Part shown: piece by piece, positions 8,945 to 16,936 of the stretch | Layout of the letters: every line of letters starts with the position of its first letter | How positions within the stretch are numbered: the first letter of the stretch is position 1 | NCBI RefSeq assembly: GCF_037023145.1 | Contig: NZ_CP146092.1 | Location: 310,001 to 374,000 of the forward strand | Reading direction: 5' to 3' | Length of the DNA stretch: 64,000 bases | Source: Ralstonia sp. RRA | GTDB taxonomy: Bacteria > Pseudomonadota > Gammaproteobacteria > Burkholderiales > Burkholderiaceae | Made by a program: the position numbers and the translations under genes | The notes under the pieces: model-generated | Databases searched by the model: none | What the model saw: the letters and a program-made list of their open reading frames with translations, nothing else | Told to the model about the DNA's origin: nothing

Positions 8945-9966
8945 ACTTCGCAGCGTTCAAGCTGTGGCGCGAGGCCTGCATTCGTACGGTGCCCGACGTG
9001 GTGGATTGCGCCGAAACGAATCTGTATAGCGCCCTCGCCCCACTGCAACCGCGTCTTGATCCTTCAGACACACATCCGCGGGTGCATCGTTGCGATCTCG
9101 CGCGGGCATGGCTGCAACGGTATGGCTTTGATACCGGGCGTTCGCGCCAGGCGCTCGTGTGTCGAGGGGTGCGGCATGCTCTGCAATTGATCTTCAAGCG
9201 GCTGTCTGCAGAGGGCGCTCGCCTGTGGCTGCCGAGTGATGTCTACCCCGTCTACCAAGCGCTCGCGCAGTCGGCAGGCATCGCACCGCAGACGTTCCCG
9301 ACGCTACCCGCGCCGAGCTTTCCTATGGCCGGGGGGACCGACGGCCCCGAGTTTCTCCTCATCGCGAACCCGCTCAAGCCGCTGGGGCGATTCCTGAACG
9401 ATGAGGAATGCGCCGCGCTGGTGGCATGGGTCAACGCGGCACCTGGCCGGCGTCTGCTGATTGACTGCGTCTACGACCTGGGGGCGCCGTTTCACTCAAC
9501 GACGATGCAGTTGCTGCAGACCGAACGCGCGATCCTGCTCCACTCGACCACCAAAGGCTGGCTGACGCCGCAGACGTTCGGCGTGGCACTGGTGGGCGAG
9601 GACTGCGCTGGGTTCGAATCCGACTTCCGGGAGGATCCACCGGCCGCAATGCAGCTACAGCTCGCGCACCATTTTCTTTCGGTGGAAGCCGACTGCCCCG
9701 CGCGTGTGGTCGACGCGCTTCAGGCACGCGCCCGCAGACTTGCCGAGCGATTGCCCGAGGCCATTCGCGATGCGGGCCGGGTTGGGTCCACAGACTGCGC
9801 GCCTGGCTGCTACCTCTTTCCGGTACCGCTCAGTGCGGAGCAGCTCCTGCACACGCACGGCCTGGTTGCCATCCCCGCAAGCGCGTTCGGCGCCGAAGGC
9901 TGGAGTGGCAGCATTCTGACCAGCCTGTCCGATAGCTTTGCTCCACAACACCATGCATCGACCTGA
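8941..9966 (+). CDS. PLP-dependent aminotransferase-fold enzyme
   Basis: A fold-type I PLP enzyme of 341 residues. The Schiff-base lysine is expected at K205 (LHSTTKGWLTP). ANPLKPLGR at 142-150 takes the place of the usual NPxNPTG strand, and D175/Y178 (IDCVYDL) should contact the cofactor ring. It is shorter than standard aminotransferases (~400 residues) and lacks a clear C-terminal SxR substrate-carboxylate motif, so it may not be a simple transaminase. It overlaps the radical SAM gene by four bases and is followed directly by a methyltransferase. The trio probably acts on one substrate. I do not recognise the specific subfamily. Confidence 0.8.
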   Translation: MNFAAFKLWREACIRTVPDVVDCAETNLYSALAPLQPRLDPSDTHPRVHRCDLARAWLQRYGFDTGRSRQALVCRGVRHALQLIFKRLSAEGARLWLPSDVYPVYQALAQSAGIAPQTFPTLPAPSFPMAGGTDGPEFLLIANPLKPLGRFLNDEECAALVAWVNAAPGRRLLIDCVYDLGAPFHSTTMQLLQTERAILLHSTTKGWLTPQTFGVALVGEDCAGFESDFREDPPAAMQLQLAHHFLSVEADCPARVVDALQARARRLAERLPEAIRDAGRVGSTDCAPGCYLFPVPLSAEQLLHTHGLVAIPASAFGAEGWSGSILTSLSDSFAPQHHAST

Positions 9967-10723
9967 CATGACGCCACTTGCCGACATGGCCGTCTACGAA
10001 GACGCCGACTTCTACGATCAGGAATTCACCAACCGAGCGCACGACGCCAGCTTCTTCATCGAGCAGGCCAAGCAAGCCGACGGCCCCGTGTTGGAGGTGG
10101 CCTGCGGCACCGGCCGTATCACGCTGCCCATTGCGCGAGCCGGTGTCGACATCACGGGGCTGGACGTCATGCGTTCCATGCTGGACCGGGCACGCCAGAA
10201 ATCGCAGGCCGAAGGGCTTGATGTGATCTGGCTTGAGCAGGACTGCCGGGCGATCCAGTCAGAACGGCGCTTCTCGCTGATCTTCTCGGCCACCAATGCC
10301 ATGCAGCATCTGCACGACCTGGATTCGGTCAACGCGTTTCTGGGTTCTGCAAAGCGCGCGCTGGCGCCGGGCGGCACGTTGATCCTCGATGTGTTCAATC
10401 CGGACATCCGCAAGCTGGCGCGGTCGGGCGATACCCGCTACCTGCACAAGTCGATGATTGACGCCGAGGGAAGGGAAATCCGCGTCGAGGCGACTTCGCA
10501 CTACGACACGGCCAGCCAGATCCTGAGATTCGAACTCTATTACCTGCGTCACGGCGAGTGCATCCGGACCAAGCAGGTCAGCATGCGCTGCTTTTTCCCG
10601 GAAGAGCTGCTGGCGCTGTGCCGGTTCAACGGATTCGACGTTGTGCAGCGGTTTGGAGGGTACGACGCGTCGCCATTCACGACGCACGCATCCAAGCAGA
10701 TCCTGTTCTGCCGTGCCGCCTGA
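9953..10723 (+). CDS. Class I SAM-dependent methyltransferase
   Basis: A Rossmann-fold methyltransferase. Motif I is VLEVACGTGRITLP (about residue 46), followed by an acidic residue in the next strand (ITGLDVM) and a post-motif near FSLIFSATNAMQH. The substrate is unknown; closest in feel are the general methyltransferase domain 25 proteins. The start is ambiguous. The ATG at 9953 overlaps the preceding gene by 14 bases, and the ATG at 9968 follows its stop by one base. Either way it is the third member of the radical SAM/PLP unit. A strong hairpin follows the gene. Confidence 0.85.
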   Translation: MHRPDMTPLADMAVYEDADFYDQEFTNRAHDASFFIEQAKQADGPVLEVACGTGRITLPIARAGVDITGLDVMRSMLDRARQKSQAEGLDVIWLEQDCRAIQSERRFSLIFSATNAMQHLHDLDSVNAFLGSAKRALAPGGTLILDVFNPDIRKLARSGDTRYLHKSMIDAEGREIRVEATSHYDTASQILRFELYYLRHGECIRTKQVSMRCFFPEELLALCRFNGFDVVQRFGGYDASPFTTHASKQILFCRAA

Positions 10724-10731
10724 CATACGCC

Positions 10732-10774
10732 CCGGCCAAGCGCAGCGATACGGAAGTCCGCTGCGCCTGGCCCG
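10732..10774. terminator. Convergent-gene hairpin
   Basis: A 16-base arm at 10732-10747 pairs with 10759-10774 with two mismatches (GGCCAAGCGCAGCG against CGCTGCGCCTGGCC) around an 11-base loop. It lies nine bases after the methyltransferase stop and 24 bases before the end of the convergent SRPBCC gene. There is no U-tract, so it may act as a 3'-end stabiliser rather than an intrinsic terminator. Confidence 0.5.
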
Positions 10775-10797
10775 AAAGGCCTGCATACACCTGATGC

Positions 10798-11310
10798 CTA
10801 GGCCTCTGCTGCACCGATGACCTGTAGAAGCTCGTCGAGTCGCTCAAGGGTGGAGGTCATGCCGTCCTTCAATCCCATGTCGATGACCTTCTGCACATCT
10901 TCCGGCGAGTTGTAGACCACAACGGTCGTCACCAGCGTCGTTTCCTTTGCATCGGTGAAGGTGACATCCCAACGCGCCCTGGGCATATCGGGATTCACAA
11001 CGCCGGTCTCGTCGCTGAAGCCGTCCAGGGCCGTGTAGCCGTCGATCGGGTTGACGGTTTGGTAGTCCACCCGGCTCCAGAACGTCTGGCCGTCAGGGGT
11101 GGTCATACCGTAGTGCCAGTAGCCTCCTGCCTTGAATTCCATGTGCTTTGTCTTGGCGGTCAGAGGCTTGGGTGCAAACCATCGATCGAGCAGCTCGCGC
11201 TTCGTATGGCAATCCCACACGAGCTGGCGCTTGGCCGCGAACTCTCGCTTCACGGTGATGCGGCTCTTTTCCTTGTCGACGAGAAAATCGAATTGAAGCT
11301 TAGCGTTCAT
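10798..11310 (-). CDS. SRPBCC (AHSA1-like) domain protein
   Basis: A 170-residue START/Bet v1-like fold protein of the AHSA1 group (activator of Hsp90 ATPase homologue 1-like), with a hydrophobic ligand cavity. Typical family sequence is visible: ITVKREFAAKRQLVWD, then DRWFAP and TFTDAKETTLVTT. Bacterial members are usually paired with an ArsR regulator, as here, and their ligands are mostly unknown. I use the ATG at 11310 because GGAG lies six bases before it; a GTG one codon earlier is possible. The start lies within the 3' end of the regulator gene (11-base overlap), so the two are coupled. Confidence 0.88.
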   Translation of the reverse strand: MNAKLQFDFLVDKEKSRITVKREFAAKRQLVWDCHTKRELLDRWFAPKPLTAKTKHMEFKAGGYWHYGMTTPDGQTFWSRVDYQTVNPIDGYTALDGFSDETGVVNPDMPRARWDVTFTDAKETTLVTTVVVYNSPEDVQKVIDMGLKDGMTSTLERLDELLQVIGAAEA

Positions 11311-11644
11311 CACCTTCTCCCTTTAGTTCATCCAAGAGGTTGTCCAGATTGCGATACCGGCTTGCCCAGGTCGCGCGCTGGTCTGCAAACCAGCGCTCTG
11401 CGGCATCCAGCTTCTCTTGTTCAAGCACGCACGTCCGGATTCGGCCGCTCTTGCTGGAACGGATCAACCCGGTCATTTCCAGTACCCGCACGTGTTTCAT
11501 GAACGACGGCAGGGCCATGTCGAATGGCTCCGCCAGTTCACTCACCGTTGCGGGCCCGCTACCGAGCCGATGAACAACAGCCCTGCGCGTCGGGTCTGCA
11601 AGCGCATGAAAGATCGCGTCTAGCGCAATTGCATTGTTATCCAT
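11300..11644 (-). CDS. ArsR-family transcriptional regulator
   Basis: A 114-residue winged-helix repressor. The helix-turn-helix covers about residues 15-65 (IFHALADPTRRAVVHRL, then SELAEPFDMALPSFMKHVRVLE). No metal-binding ELCVCDL motif is present, so it belongs to the non-metal ArsR group commonly linked to SRPBCC genes. It is the first gene of a two-gene unit with the downstream SRPBCC gene and probably controls its own promoter between 11645 and 11866. That region also serves the divergent VOC gene. Confidence 0.9.
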   Translation of the reverse strand: MDNNAIALDAIFHALADPTRRAVVHRLGSGPATVSELAEPFDMALPSFMKHVRVLEMTGLIRSSKSGRIRTCVLEQEKLDAAERWFADQRATWASRYRNLDNLLDELKGEGDER

Positions 11645-11866
11645 TTGGCTAACTATAGTCTCGATGATTTTTCATTGCAACAAGGATGACCGCAACGACA
11701 GCCGGCCGCACTACGAGTAGGCCAGCAACCGACATACACCCGTCGCGGAGGTGTGAGACATTGGTCGCCCCGACAGCGGCATGCGCCCTATCCCGCAGCG
11801 CCCGGCTCTGTGATGTGATCGATTGAAGCCAGCGGACGCGCGTGCCCGATTCTTCAGGAGACACAC

Positions 11867-12346
11867 ATGCCCAGCAAGAACACGATCTGTCTATGGTTCA
11901 ACAACGATGCGGTTGACGCTGCCAACTTCTATGCGCAGACCTTTCCCGACAGCGCGGTGCAGGCCATCCACCGCGCGCCGGGCGACTACCCCGCGGGCAA
12001 GCAGGGCAACGTGTTGACGGTGGAGTTCACCGTGGCCGGCATTCCCTGCCTGGGGCTGAACGGCGGCCCGGCCTTCCAGCACAATGAGGCCTTCTCTTTT
12101 CAGATCGCCACGGACGACCAGGCCGAAACCGACCGCCTGTGGAATGCCATCGTCAACAACGGCGGCCAGGAAAGTGCGTGCGGCTGGTGCAAGGACCGCT
12201 GGGGCGTCTCGTGGCAGATCACTCCGCGCGTGCTCAGTGAGGCGATCTGCGATCCCGACCCCGCCGCGGCCAAACGCGCCTTCGACGCGATGATGACGAT
12301 GGGCAAGATCGACATCGCCACGATTGAAGCGGCACGGCGGGGCTAG
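11867..12346 (+). CDS. VOC-family PhnB-like protein
   Basis: A 159-residue vicinal-oxygen-chelate fold protein of the PhnB/3-demethylubiquinone-9 3-methyltransferase-like group. The sequence TICLWFNNDAVDAANFYAQTFPDS is characteristic of the first beta-alpha-beta unit, and GWCKDRWGVSWQITP lies in the second. These proteins are widely annotated as methyltransferases without biochemical proof; most are probably small-molecule-binding or resistance proteins. TCAGGAGACACAC precedes the ATG. It is divergent from the ArsR/SRPBCC pair and could share its control. Confidence 0.9.
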   Translation: MPSKNTICLWFNNDAVDAANFYAQTFPDSAVQAIHRAPGDYPAGKQGNVLTVEFTVAGIPCLGLNGGPAFQHNEAFSFQIATDDQAETDRLWNAIVNNGGQESACGWCKDRWGVSWQITPRVLSEAICDPDPAAAKRAFDAMMTMGKIDIATIEAARRG

Positions 12347-12364
12347 GGCGCCACCTCAAACACC

Positions 12365-12952
12365 ATGTGCACTGGGCGGCTGGATCACGACACCAGCGCC
12401 CGCTCTAACCCTCGCAACCTTGTCATCCAGCCGGTCCCGTCGCTTGCAGCGATTCTTCTCTCGGTCGAACAAAAGAAAGGTGAGCCTTTGACCAAACCGG
12501 AGGTGGAAGCCCTGCGGGACAACATCACCGTGGTCGCGGTGCCCGCTGAAGCTGCGGAGGCTGTCGATATCAATCGGGGCGCCAAGGACATCGACGCCTC
12601 CAATGTTTGGGAAGCGTGGCAGGTGCTACGGAAGCCGTTTCAGTGCGTTGACTGCCCGCTCAACAACGAAAATGGCCAGTCCATCAAGACCGGCCATCCG
12701 GGGAGAAGCGTCTCCCAGCGTGTTGGGGAGTGGGATCAACCCAAATCAAGCGGCACGAAAATCTTTGTATCGTCCCGCTGCACCAGCAACGCAACATGCT
12801 TGCCGGCGCGATCGACCAGCGTGCGCAGTTCCTGCGCAGACGACACCGGCGTACCGTTGAGCGACAGAATCACGTCGCCCGGCTGGATGCCGACCTTGGC
12901 CGCAGGCCCCGTCGCATCCATCACCACCAGCCCGCCAGGCAGGCCGCTCTGA
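12365..12952 (+). pseudogene. Small conserved protein, likely frameshifted 3' end
   Basis: The frame from about 12435 to 12640 encodes a convincing conserved segment: PSLAAILLSVEQKKG, then PLTKPEVEALRDN, VDINRGAKDID and NVWEAWQVLR. It resembles a family of ~120-residue proteins of unknown function whose end normally falls shortly after the WQ..R motif. Here the frame continues for ~100 more residues of biased sequence and runs about 217 bases into the 3' end of the opposing protease gene. I infer a lost stop codon or frameshift just after 12640. The N-terminal ~20 residues also look unlike the family. It may still be translated as a longer, fused-tail protein. Confidence 0.5.
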
Positions 12953-14208
12953 CGCTTTTCTTCCGGCTGCAGCGGGCGCACCGCCAGGCCCAGGCGACCT
13001 TGGTCAGGCGTCGCCTTTTCGTTGGCCGCCACCTTCGCATCCTTGGCAGCACCCACGGTGACCGCCAGCGTGGTCGGCTTGCCCTGGCGGATGATCTGCA
13101 TCGGCACGGTGGTGCCCGGCTTGATCTCGGCCACCTGTTCGGGCAGGTCGCCCGAGTGGTCAATGCGAGCACCGTTGATTTGCAGGATCACGTCACCGGT
13201 CTGCAAGCCCGCCTTGGCGGCCGGGCCATCGGCCTCCACCGAGTTGACGAGCGCACCTTCAGGCTTCGGCAGCTTGAAGGAATCGGCCAGCGACTGATTG
13301 ACCTCCTGCACAGCAATGCCCAGGCGGCCGCGCGTGACCTTGCCGGTGGACACAAGCTGCTGCTCCACCTTCATCGCCACATCAATCGGGATGGCAAACG
13401 ACAGGCCCTGGTAGCCACCGGTCTGGCTGTAGATCTGCGAGTTGATGCCGATCACCTCGCCGCGCACATTGAACAGCGGGCCGCCCGAGTTGCCGGGGTT
13501 CACGGCCACATCCGTCTGGATGAAGGGCACATACGTATCGTCTGGCAATGAACGCGACTTGGCGCTCACGATGCCCGCCGTCACCGTGTTGTCAAAACCG
13601 TACGGCGAGCCGATGGCCGCCACCGGCTCACCCACCTTGGTGTTGGCCGGGTTGCCGATCTGCACCACGGGCAGGTTGTTGGCAGAGATGCGCAGCACAG
13701 CCACATCCGATTGCTTGTCCACGCCCAGCACCTTGGCCTTGAACTCGCGGCGGTCGGTCAGCTTGACGTTGACCTCCTGCGCACCATCCACCACGTGGGC
13801 GTTGGTCAGGATCAGCCCATCGGCCGAGACGATGAAGCCCGAGCCCAGCCCGCGCACGATCTGGTCGCCGCGCTGCTGCGGCACCTGCGGCATGAAGCGC
13901 TTGAAGAATTCAGCAAACGGATCGTCCGGGCTCATGCCGGGCGGCAAGCCTTGCATGCTGGTGCGTTGCGCGTGCGCGGTGGTGCTGATGTTGACCACCG
14001 CGGGGCCATAGCGCTCGACGATGCCAGAGAAGTCCATCGGTGCAGCCACCGCTATCGGGGCACCTGCTGCAGCCTGCGCAGCCACCGGCGCCAGCGGTGC
14101 GGCCACCGCATGCGAGATCATGTCCTTCTGCAGATAGGCATAGCCGCCTGCAACGGCCAATACAGCGGCCAGGCCGGCCGCGCTGCGGGTCAGGGTTTGA
14201 CGCGTCAT
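12736..14208 (-). CDS. Do-like (HtrA/DegP family) periplasmic serine protease
   Basis: A periplasmic chaperone-protease of 490 residues that degrades or refolds damaged envelope proteins. A hydrophobic N-terminal segment (about residues 8-26) exports or anchors it. The trypsin-like domain has the catalytic triad H138 (LTNAHVVDG), D168 (SDVAVLRI) and S241 (NPGNSGGPLF). Two PDZ domains follow at about 300-375 and 405-485. The ATG at 14208 is preceded by GAGGA at about seven bases; an ATG 14 codons upstream lacks a signal-like context. It is the third gene of the unit response regulator-histidine kinase-protease, so envelope stress sensed by the kinase may control it. Confidence 0.95.
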   Translation of the reverse strand: MTRQTLTRSAAGLAAVLAVAGGYAYLQKDMISHAVAAPLAPVAAQAAAGAPIAVAAPMDFSGIVERYGPAVVNISTTAHAQRTSMQGLPPGMSPDDPFAEFFKRFMPQVPQQRGDQIVRGLGSGFIVSADGLILTNAHVVDGAQEVNVKLTDRREFKAKVLGVDKQSDVAVLRISANNLPVVQIGNPANTKVGEPVAAIGSPYGFDNTVTAGIVSAKSRSLPDDTYVPFIQTDVAVNPGNSGGPLFNVRGEVIGINSQIYSQTGGYQGLSFAIPIDVAMKVEQQLVSTGKVTRGRLGIAVQEVNQSLADSFKLPKPEGALVNSVEADGPAAKAGLQTGDVILQINGARIDHSGDLPEQVAEIKPGTTVPMQIIRQGKPTTLAVTVGAAKDAKVAANEKATPDQGRLGLAVRPLQPEEKRQSGLPGGLVVMDATGPAAKVGIQPGDVILSLNGTPVSSAQELRTLVDRAGKHVALLVQRDDTKIFVPLDLG

Positions 14209-14357
14209 GTCGTGTCCTCTCGTGCTTGGTACGCGGGCCACGACTGACAAGGTCGCCTGTCGTGCCCATCGGTTGCCAACATCGTAGGCACGCAGACTTA
14301 ATCGAGACTTAAATGCTCGGGCGTCACATGCAACAAAGTATTTCTGGAGGGTGACGG

Positions 14358-15674
14358 CTAGGCGGCCGCCTTGAACGGAAAGCGCAGCACCACGCGCAAA
14401 CCGCCGCCCTCTCGCTCCTCAAGCGCCAACGTGGCGTCGTGCCCCTGCGCAATCTCGCGCACGATCGCCAGGCCCAGTCCGCTGCCGCCGGTGGGTGCCT
14501 GCGCGGGACGATAGAAGCGGTCCAGCACGCGCTCGCGCTCTTCCGCCGGAATGCCGGGGCCGTTGTCTTCCACCACGAGCTGTGCGCCACCGTCAGGCGC
14601 ATGGCCCGTCGATACGTCCACCCGCGCGCCGCGCGGGCAGTAGTTGAGCGCGTTGTCGACCAGGTTGACCAGCAGCACGCGCAGCGCATCCCCGTTGCCG
14701 GTAACAGACGCGGGCTGCGACTCCATGGCGATGCCGAGGTCGATGCCCTTGTGCATGGCCGCCGGCGACAGCTCGGCCACCACATCAGCCGCCACCGCAT
14801 CAAGCGCAACCGGCACGCGCTGCGTATCTGCCGCGCCGGGCTCCTGCCGCGCTAGCGTCAGGAGCTGGCCCACGAGGCGAATCATCCGCTCCACACCGCG
14901 ATGCAGATCGGCATGCGCGGCGCGACGCTCATCCTCATCTTGCGCGCGGTCGGCCACCTGCAGCTGCAGCTTGAGCGCGGCCAGCGGGGTACGCAGCGCA
15001 TGCGCCGCATCCGCAACGAAAGCACGCTGATGCGCGAGTGCCGTACCAAGACGGGCCAGCAGATCATTCAACGCATTGGTAAGCGGGCGAATCTCATCCG
15101 GCAAACCCTGCGTGGGCAACGGCGACAGCGCAGCAGCATCACGTGCCTGCACTTGCTTGGCGACCGAGCCCAGCGGCGCCAGCCCGCGCCCCACCGCCAG
15201 CCACACGATCCACCCCAGCAGCGGCAGCAGGATCAGCAACGGCGCCACCGTGCGCAGCGCCATGCGGGCAGCCACCTCGTGCCGCGCGCTATACGGCTGC
15301 GCGATCTGCACGACCGCCGGCCCATAGGCGACGCTGTAGACGCGCCATAGGCCCTCGGGCGTGCGCACATCGGAGAAACCGAGTGCGGCACGCGCGGGCA
15401 AGTCGGGGCGCGCGTGCGAGAGGTAGAGACTGCGGCCCGTGTCGTCCCAGATGCGGATCACCACATCGTCATCCCCCGCAATAGCGGCCAGTGCGGGCGG
15501 CGGCGGGTCGATCCACTGGCTCGGCAGCGCGGCGGCTACCTGCTGCATCTGGTAGTCGAACAGTGCGTTGGCTTCCTGGCGCGCCTGCGCGTAGATCAGG
15601 CCGGTGGCCACGACGATGGCCGCCAGCAGACCGCCGGCCAGCCACCACAGCAGGGTTTTTCGAATCGATTGCAT
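14358..15674 (-). CDS. Sensor histidine kinase (EnvZ/QseC-like)
   Basis: An inner-membrane kinase of 438 residues. Two membrane segments (about 9-29 and 143-161) bracket a ~110-residue periplasmic sensor domain, then a HAMP linker. The phosphorylated histidine is H225 in AHALRTPLAAL. The ATPase domain shows the N box (LVDNALNYCP), G1 (DNGPGIP) and G2 (GSGLGLAIV). It begins three bases after the response regulator stop, so the pair is cotranscribed. The 2CTK-like N-terminal layout resembles TctE/QseC kinases. The signal is unknown, but the downstream HtrA-type protease suggests envelope stress. Confidence 0.93.
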   Translation of the reverse strand: MQSIRKTLLWWLAGGLLAAIVVATGLIYAQARQEANALFDYQMQQVAAALPSQWIDPPPPALAAIAGDDDVVIRIWDDTGRSLYLSHARPDLPARAALGFSDVRTPEGLWRVYSVAYGPAVVQIAQPYSARHEVAARMALRTVAPLLILLPLLGWIVWLAVGRGLAPLGSVAKQVQARDAAALSPLPTQGLPDEIRPLTNALNDLLARLGTALAHQRAFVADAAHALRTPLAALKLQLQVADRAQDEDERRAAHADLHRGVERMIRLVGQLLTLARQEPGAADTQRVPVALDAVAADVVAELSPAAMHKGIDLGIAMESQPASVTGNGDALRVLLVNLVDNALNYCPRGARVDVSTGHAPDGGAQLVVEDNGPGIPAEERERVLDRFYRPAQAPTGGSGLGLAIVREIAQGHDATLALEEREGGGLRVVLRFPFKAAA

Positions 15675-15677
15675 GCG

Positions 15678-16421
15678 CTATTGGTGGTCTTTGCTGTCCG
15701 CAGGTTCCGCAGGAGACGCCGACGTCTCGCGCGGGATGACATACCCCACACCACGGATGTTCTGGATGAAGTGGCTGCCAAGCTTCTTGCGCAACGCGTG
15801 GATGTAGACCTCCACCGTATTGCTGCCGACCTCTTCATCCCAGCCATAGAGGTTGTCCTGCAACTGCGCGATCGACCATACCTTGCCCGGTCGCGCCAGC
15901 AGCGCATGCAACACGGCAAACTCGCGCCCCGACAGCTTGACTGGCAGGCCCGCACGCAGCACCTCGCGCGTAACGGGGTTGAGCAGCACCTCGCCGTGGC
16001 GCATGAGCGGATCAGCACGGCCGCCCTGGCGACGCAGCAGCGCATGCATGCGCGCAGCCAATTCCTGCAGGTCGAACGGTTTGACGAGGTAGTCGTCTGC
16101 CCCCGCGTTGAGGCCGGCCACACGGTCGGCCACCGCATCGCGTGCGGTCAGGATCAGGATGGGGATGGCGATGCCGCGCTGGCGCACCTCGCGCACCACC
16201 TCCAGCCCGTCGCGCTTGGGCAGGCCGAGGTCAAGCAGCATCAGGTCGAACATGGAGGTGCCGGGGTCAGTACCGGTCGCACCGGGGGCGCCTGGTGTGA
16301 TTACAGCCTGCACGGCGGCTTCGCCGTCGCGCACCCAATCGATGGCGAAACCGTCGTGGCGCAAACCCTTGCGCACGCTGTCGCCAATCATGTCGTCGTC
16401 TTCGACTAGCAGTACGCGCAT
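15678..16421 (-). CDS. OmpR/PhoB-family response regulator with loop insertion
   Basis: A DNA-binding response regulator. The receiver domain starts MRVLLVEDDDMIGDS and has the phospho-acceptor aspartate in FDLMLLDLGLP. The C-terminal winged helix ends with VEVYIHALRKKLG and IRGVGYVI. An extra Gly/Pro/Thr-rich stretch of ~15 residues (ITPGAPGATGTDPGTSM) lies in the receiver between the second helix and the acceptor strand. Usual family members lack it. The ATG at 16421 gives the canonical N-terminus; a start at 16454 would add 11 residues. It heads the operon with the histidine kinase and HtrA-type protease. Confidence 0.92.
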   Translation of the reverse strand: MRVLLVEDDDMIGDSVRKGLRHDGFAIDWVRDGEAAVQAVITPGAPGATGTDPGTSMFDLMLLDLGLPKRDGLEVVREVRQRGIAIPILILTARDAVADRVAGLNAGADDYLVKPFDLQELAARMHALLRRQGGRADPLMRHGEVLLNPVTREVLRAGLPVKLSGREFAVLHALLARPGKVWSIAQLQDNLYGWDEEVGSNTVEVYIHALRKKLGSHFIQNIRGVGYVIPRETSASPAEPADSKDHQ

Positions 16422-16589
16422 GACAAGAAAGATGATGAGCCGGGGAAGGCTCATTGTAAGACCGCCATCGGGATTGCCCGATGAAGGCCCGACGGCCCCT
16501 CTGGTTTACCCCTTCATCCGAAAGAGACGCACCGTCTACGCCCGGCCCGCTGGGCGCTTGCCGTGCCGCAACAACGCTGTATGCATCCC

Positions 16590-16622
16590 GCGCAAACCCA
16601 ATCACCATGGGCTTTTTTGCGC
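16590..16622 (+). terminator. Hairpin with T-run, possible small-RNA terminator
   Basis: GCGCAAACCCA (16590-16600) can fold with TGGGCTTTTTTGCGC (16608-16622) around a seven-base loop, with one bulged C, and includes six consecutive T on the plus strand. No plus-strand gene ends nearby, so it may terminate an unannotated transcript or read-through from upstream. Confidence 0.5.
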
Positions 16623-16702
16623 ATATCGCACACAGGTGGCAGGGCGTACAAGCCCGCCTTCCCGCTCCGGCAGGGGCCGTGAAAACCCCGAGTCGGCGGC
16701 AA

Positions 16703-16732
16703 TTGACAGCTTAAATAGTTCATACCTAAATT
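16703..16732 (+). promoter_or_regulatory. Candidate promoter for the ABC importer operon
   Basis: TTGACA (16703-16708) is a perfect -35 match. TAAATT (16727-16732) lies 18 bases downstream and matches four of six -10 positions. The stretch 16703-16737 is strikingly AT-rich for this genome. It sits about 200 bases before the first gene of the importer, giving a long leader. Confidence 0.45.
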
Positions 16733-16936
16733 AATCACACTCAAACCATTCGCAGCCGGCATCACACCGCCGGGCCCTGCGCAGCCTGGCGCGACCGTAC
16801 CCGGACGCGCCCCGCCCCAGCCCGCACACCAGGCGAAGGGTATGCGGCCGACCGCCGCTTCATCTCGCGCCGCACGCATGAGCCGCACCGCCAGCAGCAC
16901 CCCAAGCCGTATCCACCCCAATACCGAGGAGACCCC

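Larger units (their letters stand above)
16422..16936. other. 515-base intergenic region
   Basis: This gap separates the minus-strand response regulator from the plus-strand ABC importer. I see no convincing protein gene. It holds a hairpin with a T-run at 16590-16622 and a candidate promoter at 16703-16732. A weak stem at about 16539-16556 (CGCCC/GGGCG) lies upstream of the T-run hairpin. That arrangement would suit a short plus-strand RNA, but nothing proves one. Confidence 0.5.

Noticed and set aside
16514..16921. 135-codon minus-strand frame in the gap before the ABC importer
   Set aside because: Cys/Gly/Arg-rich, no ribosome binding site and no domain; the region looks regulatory.
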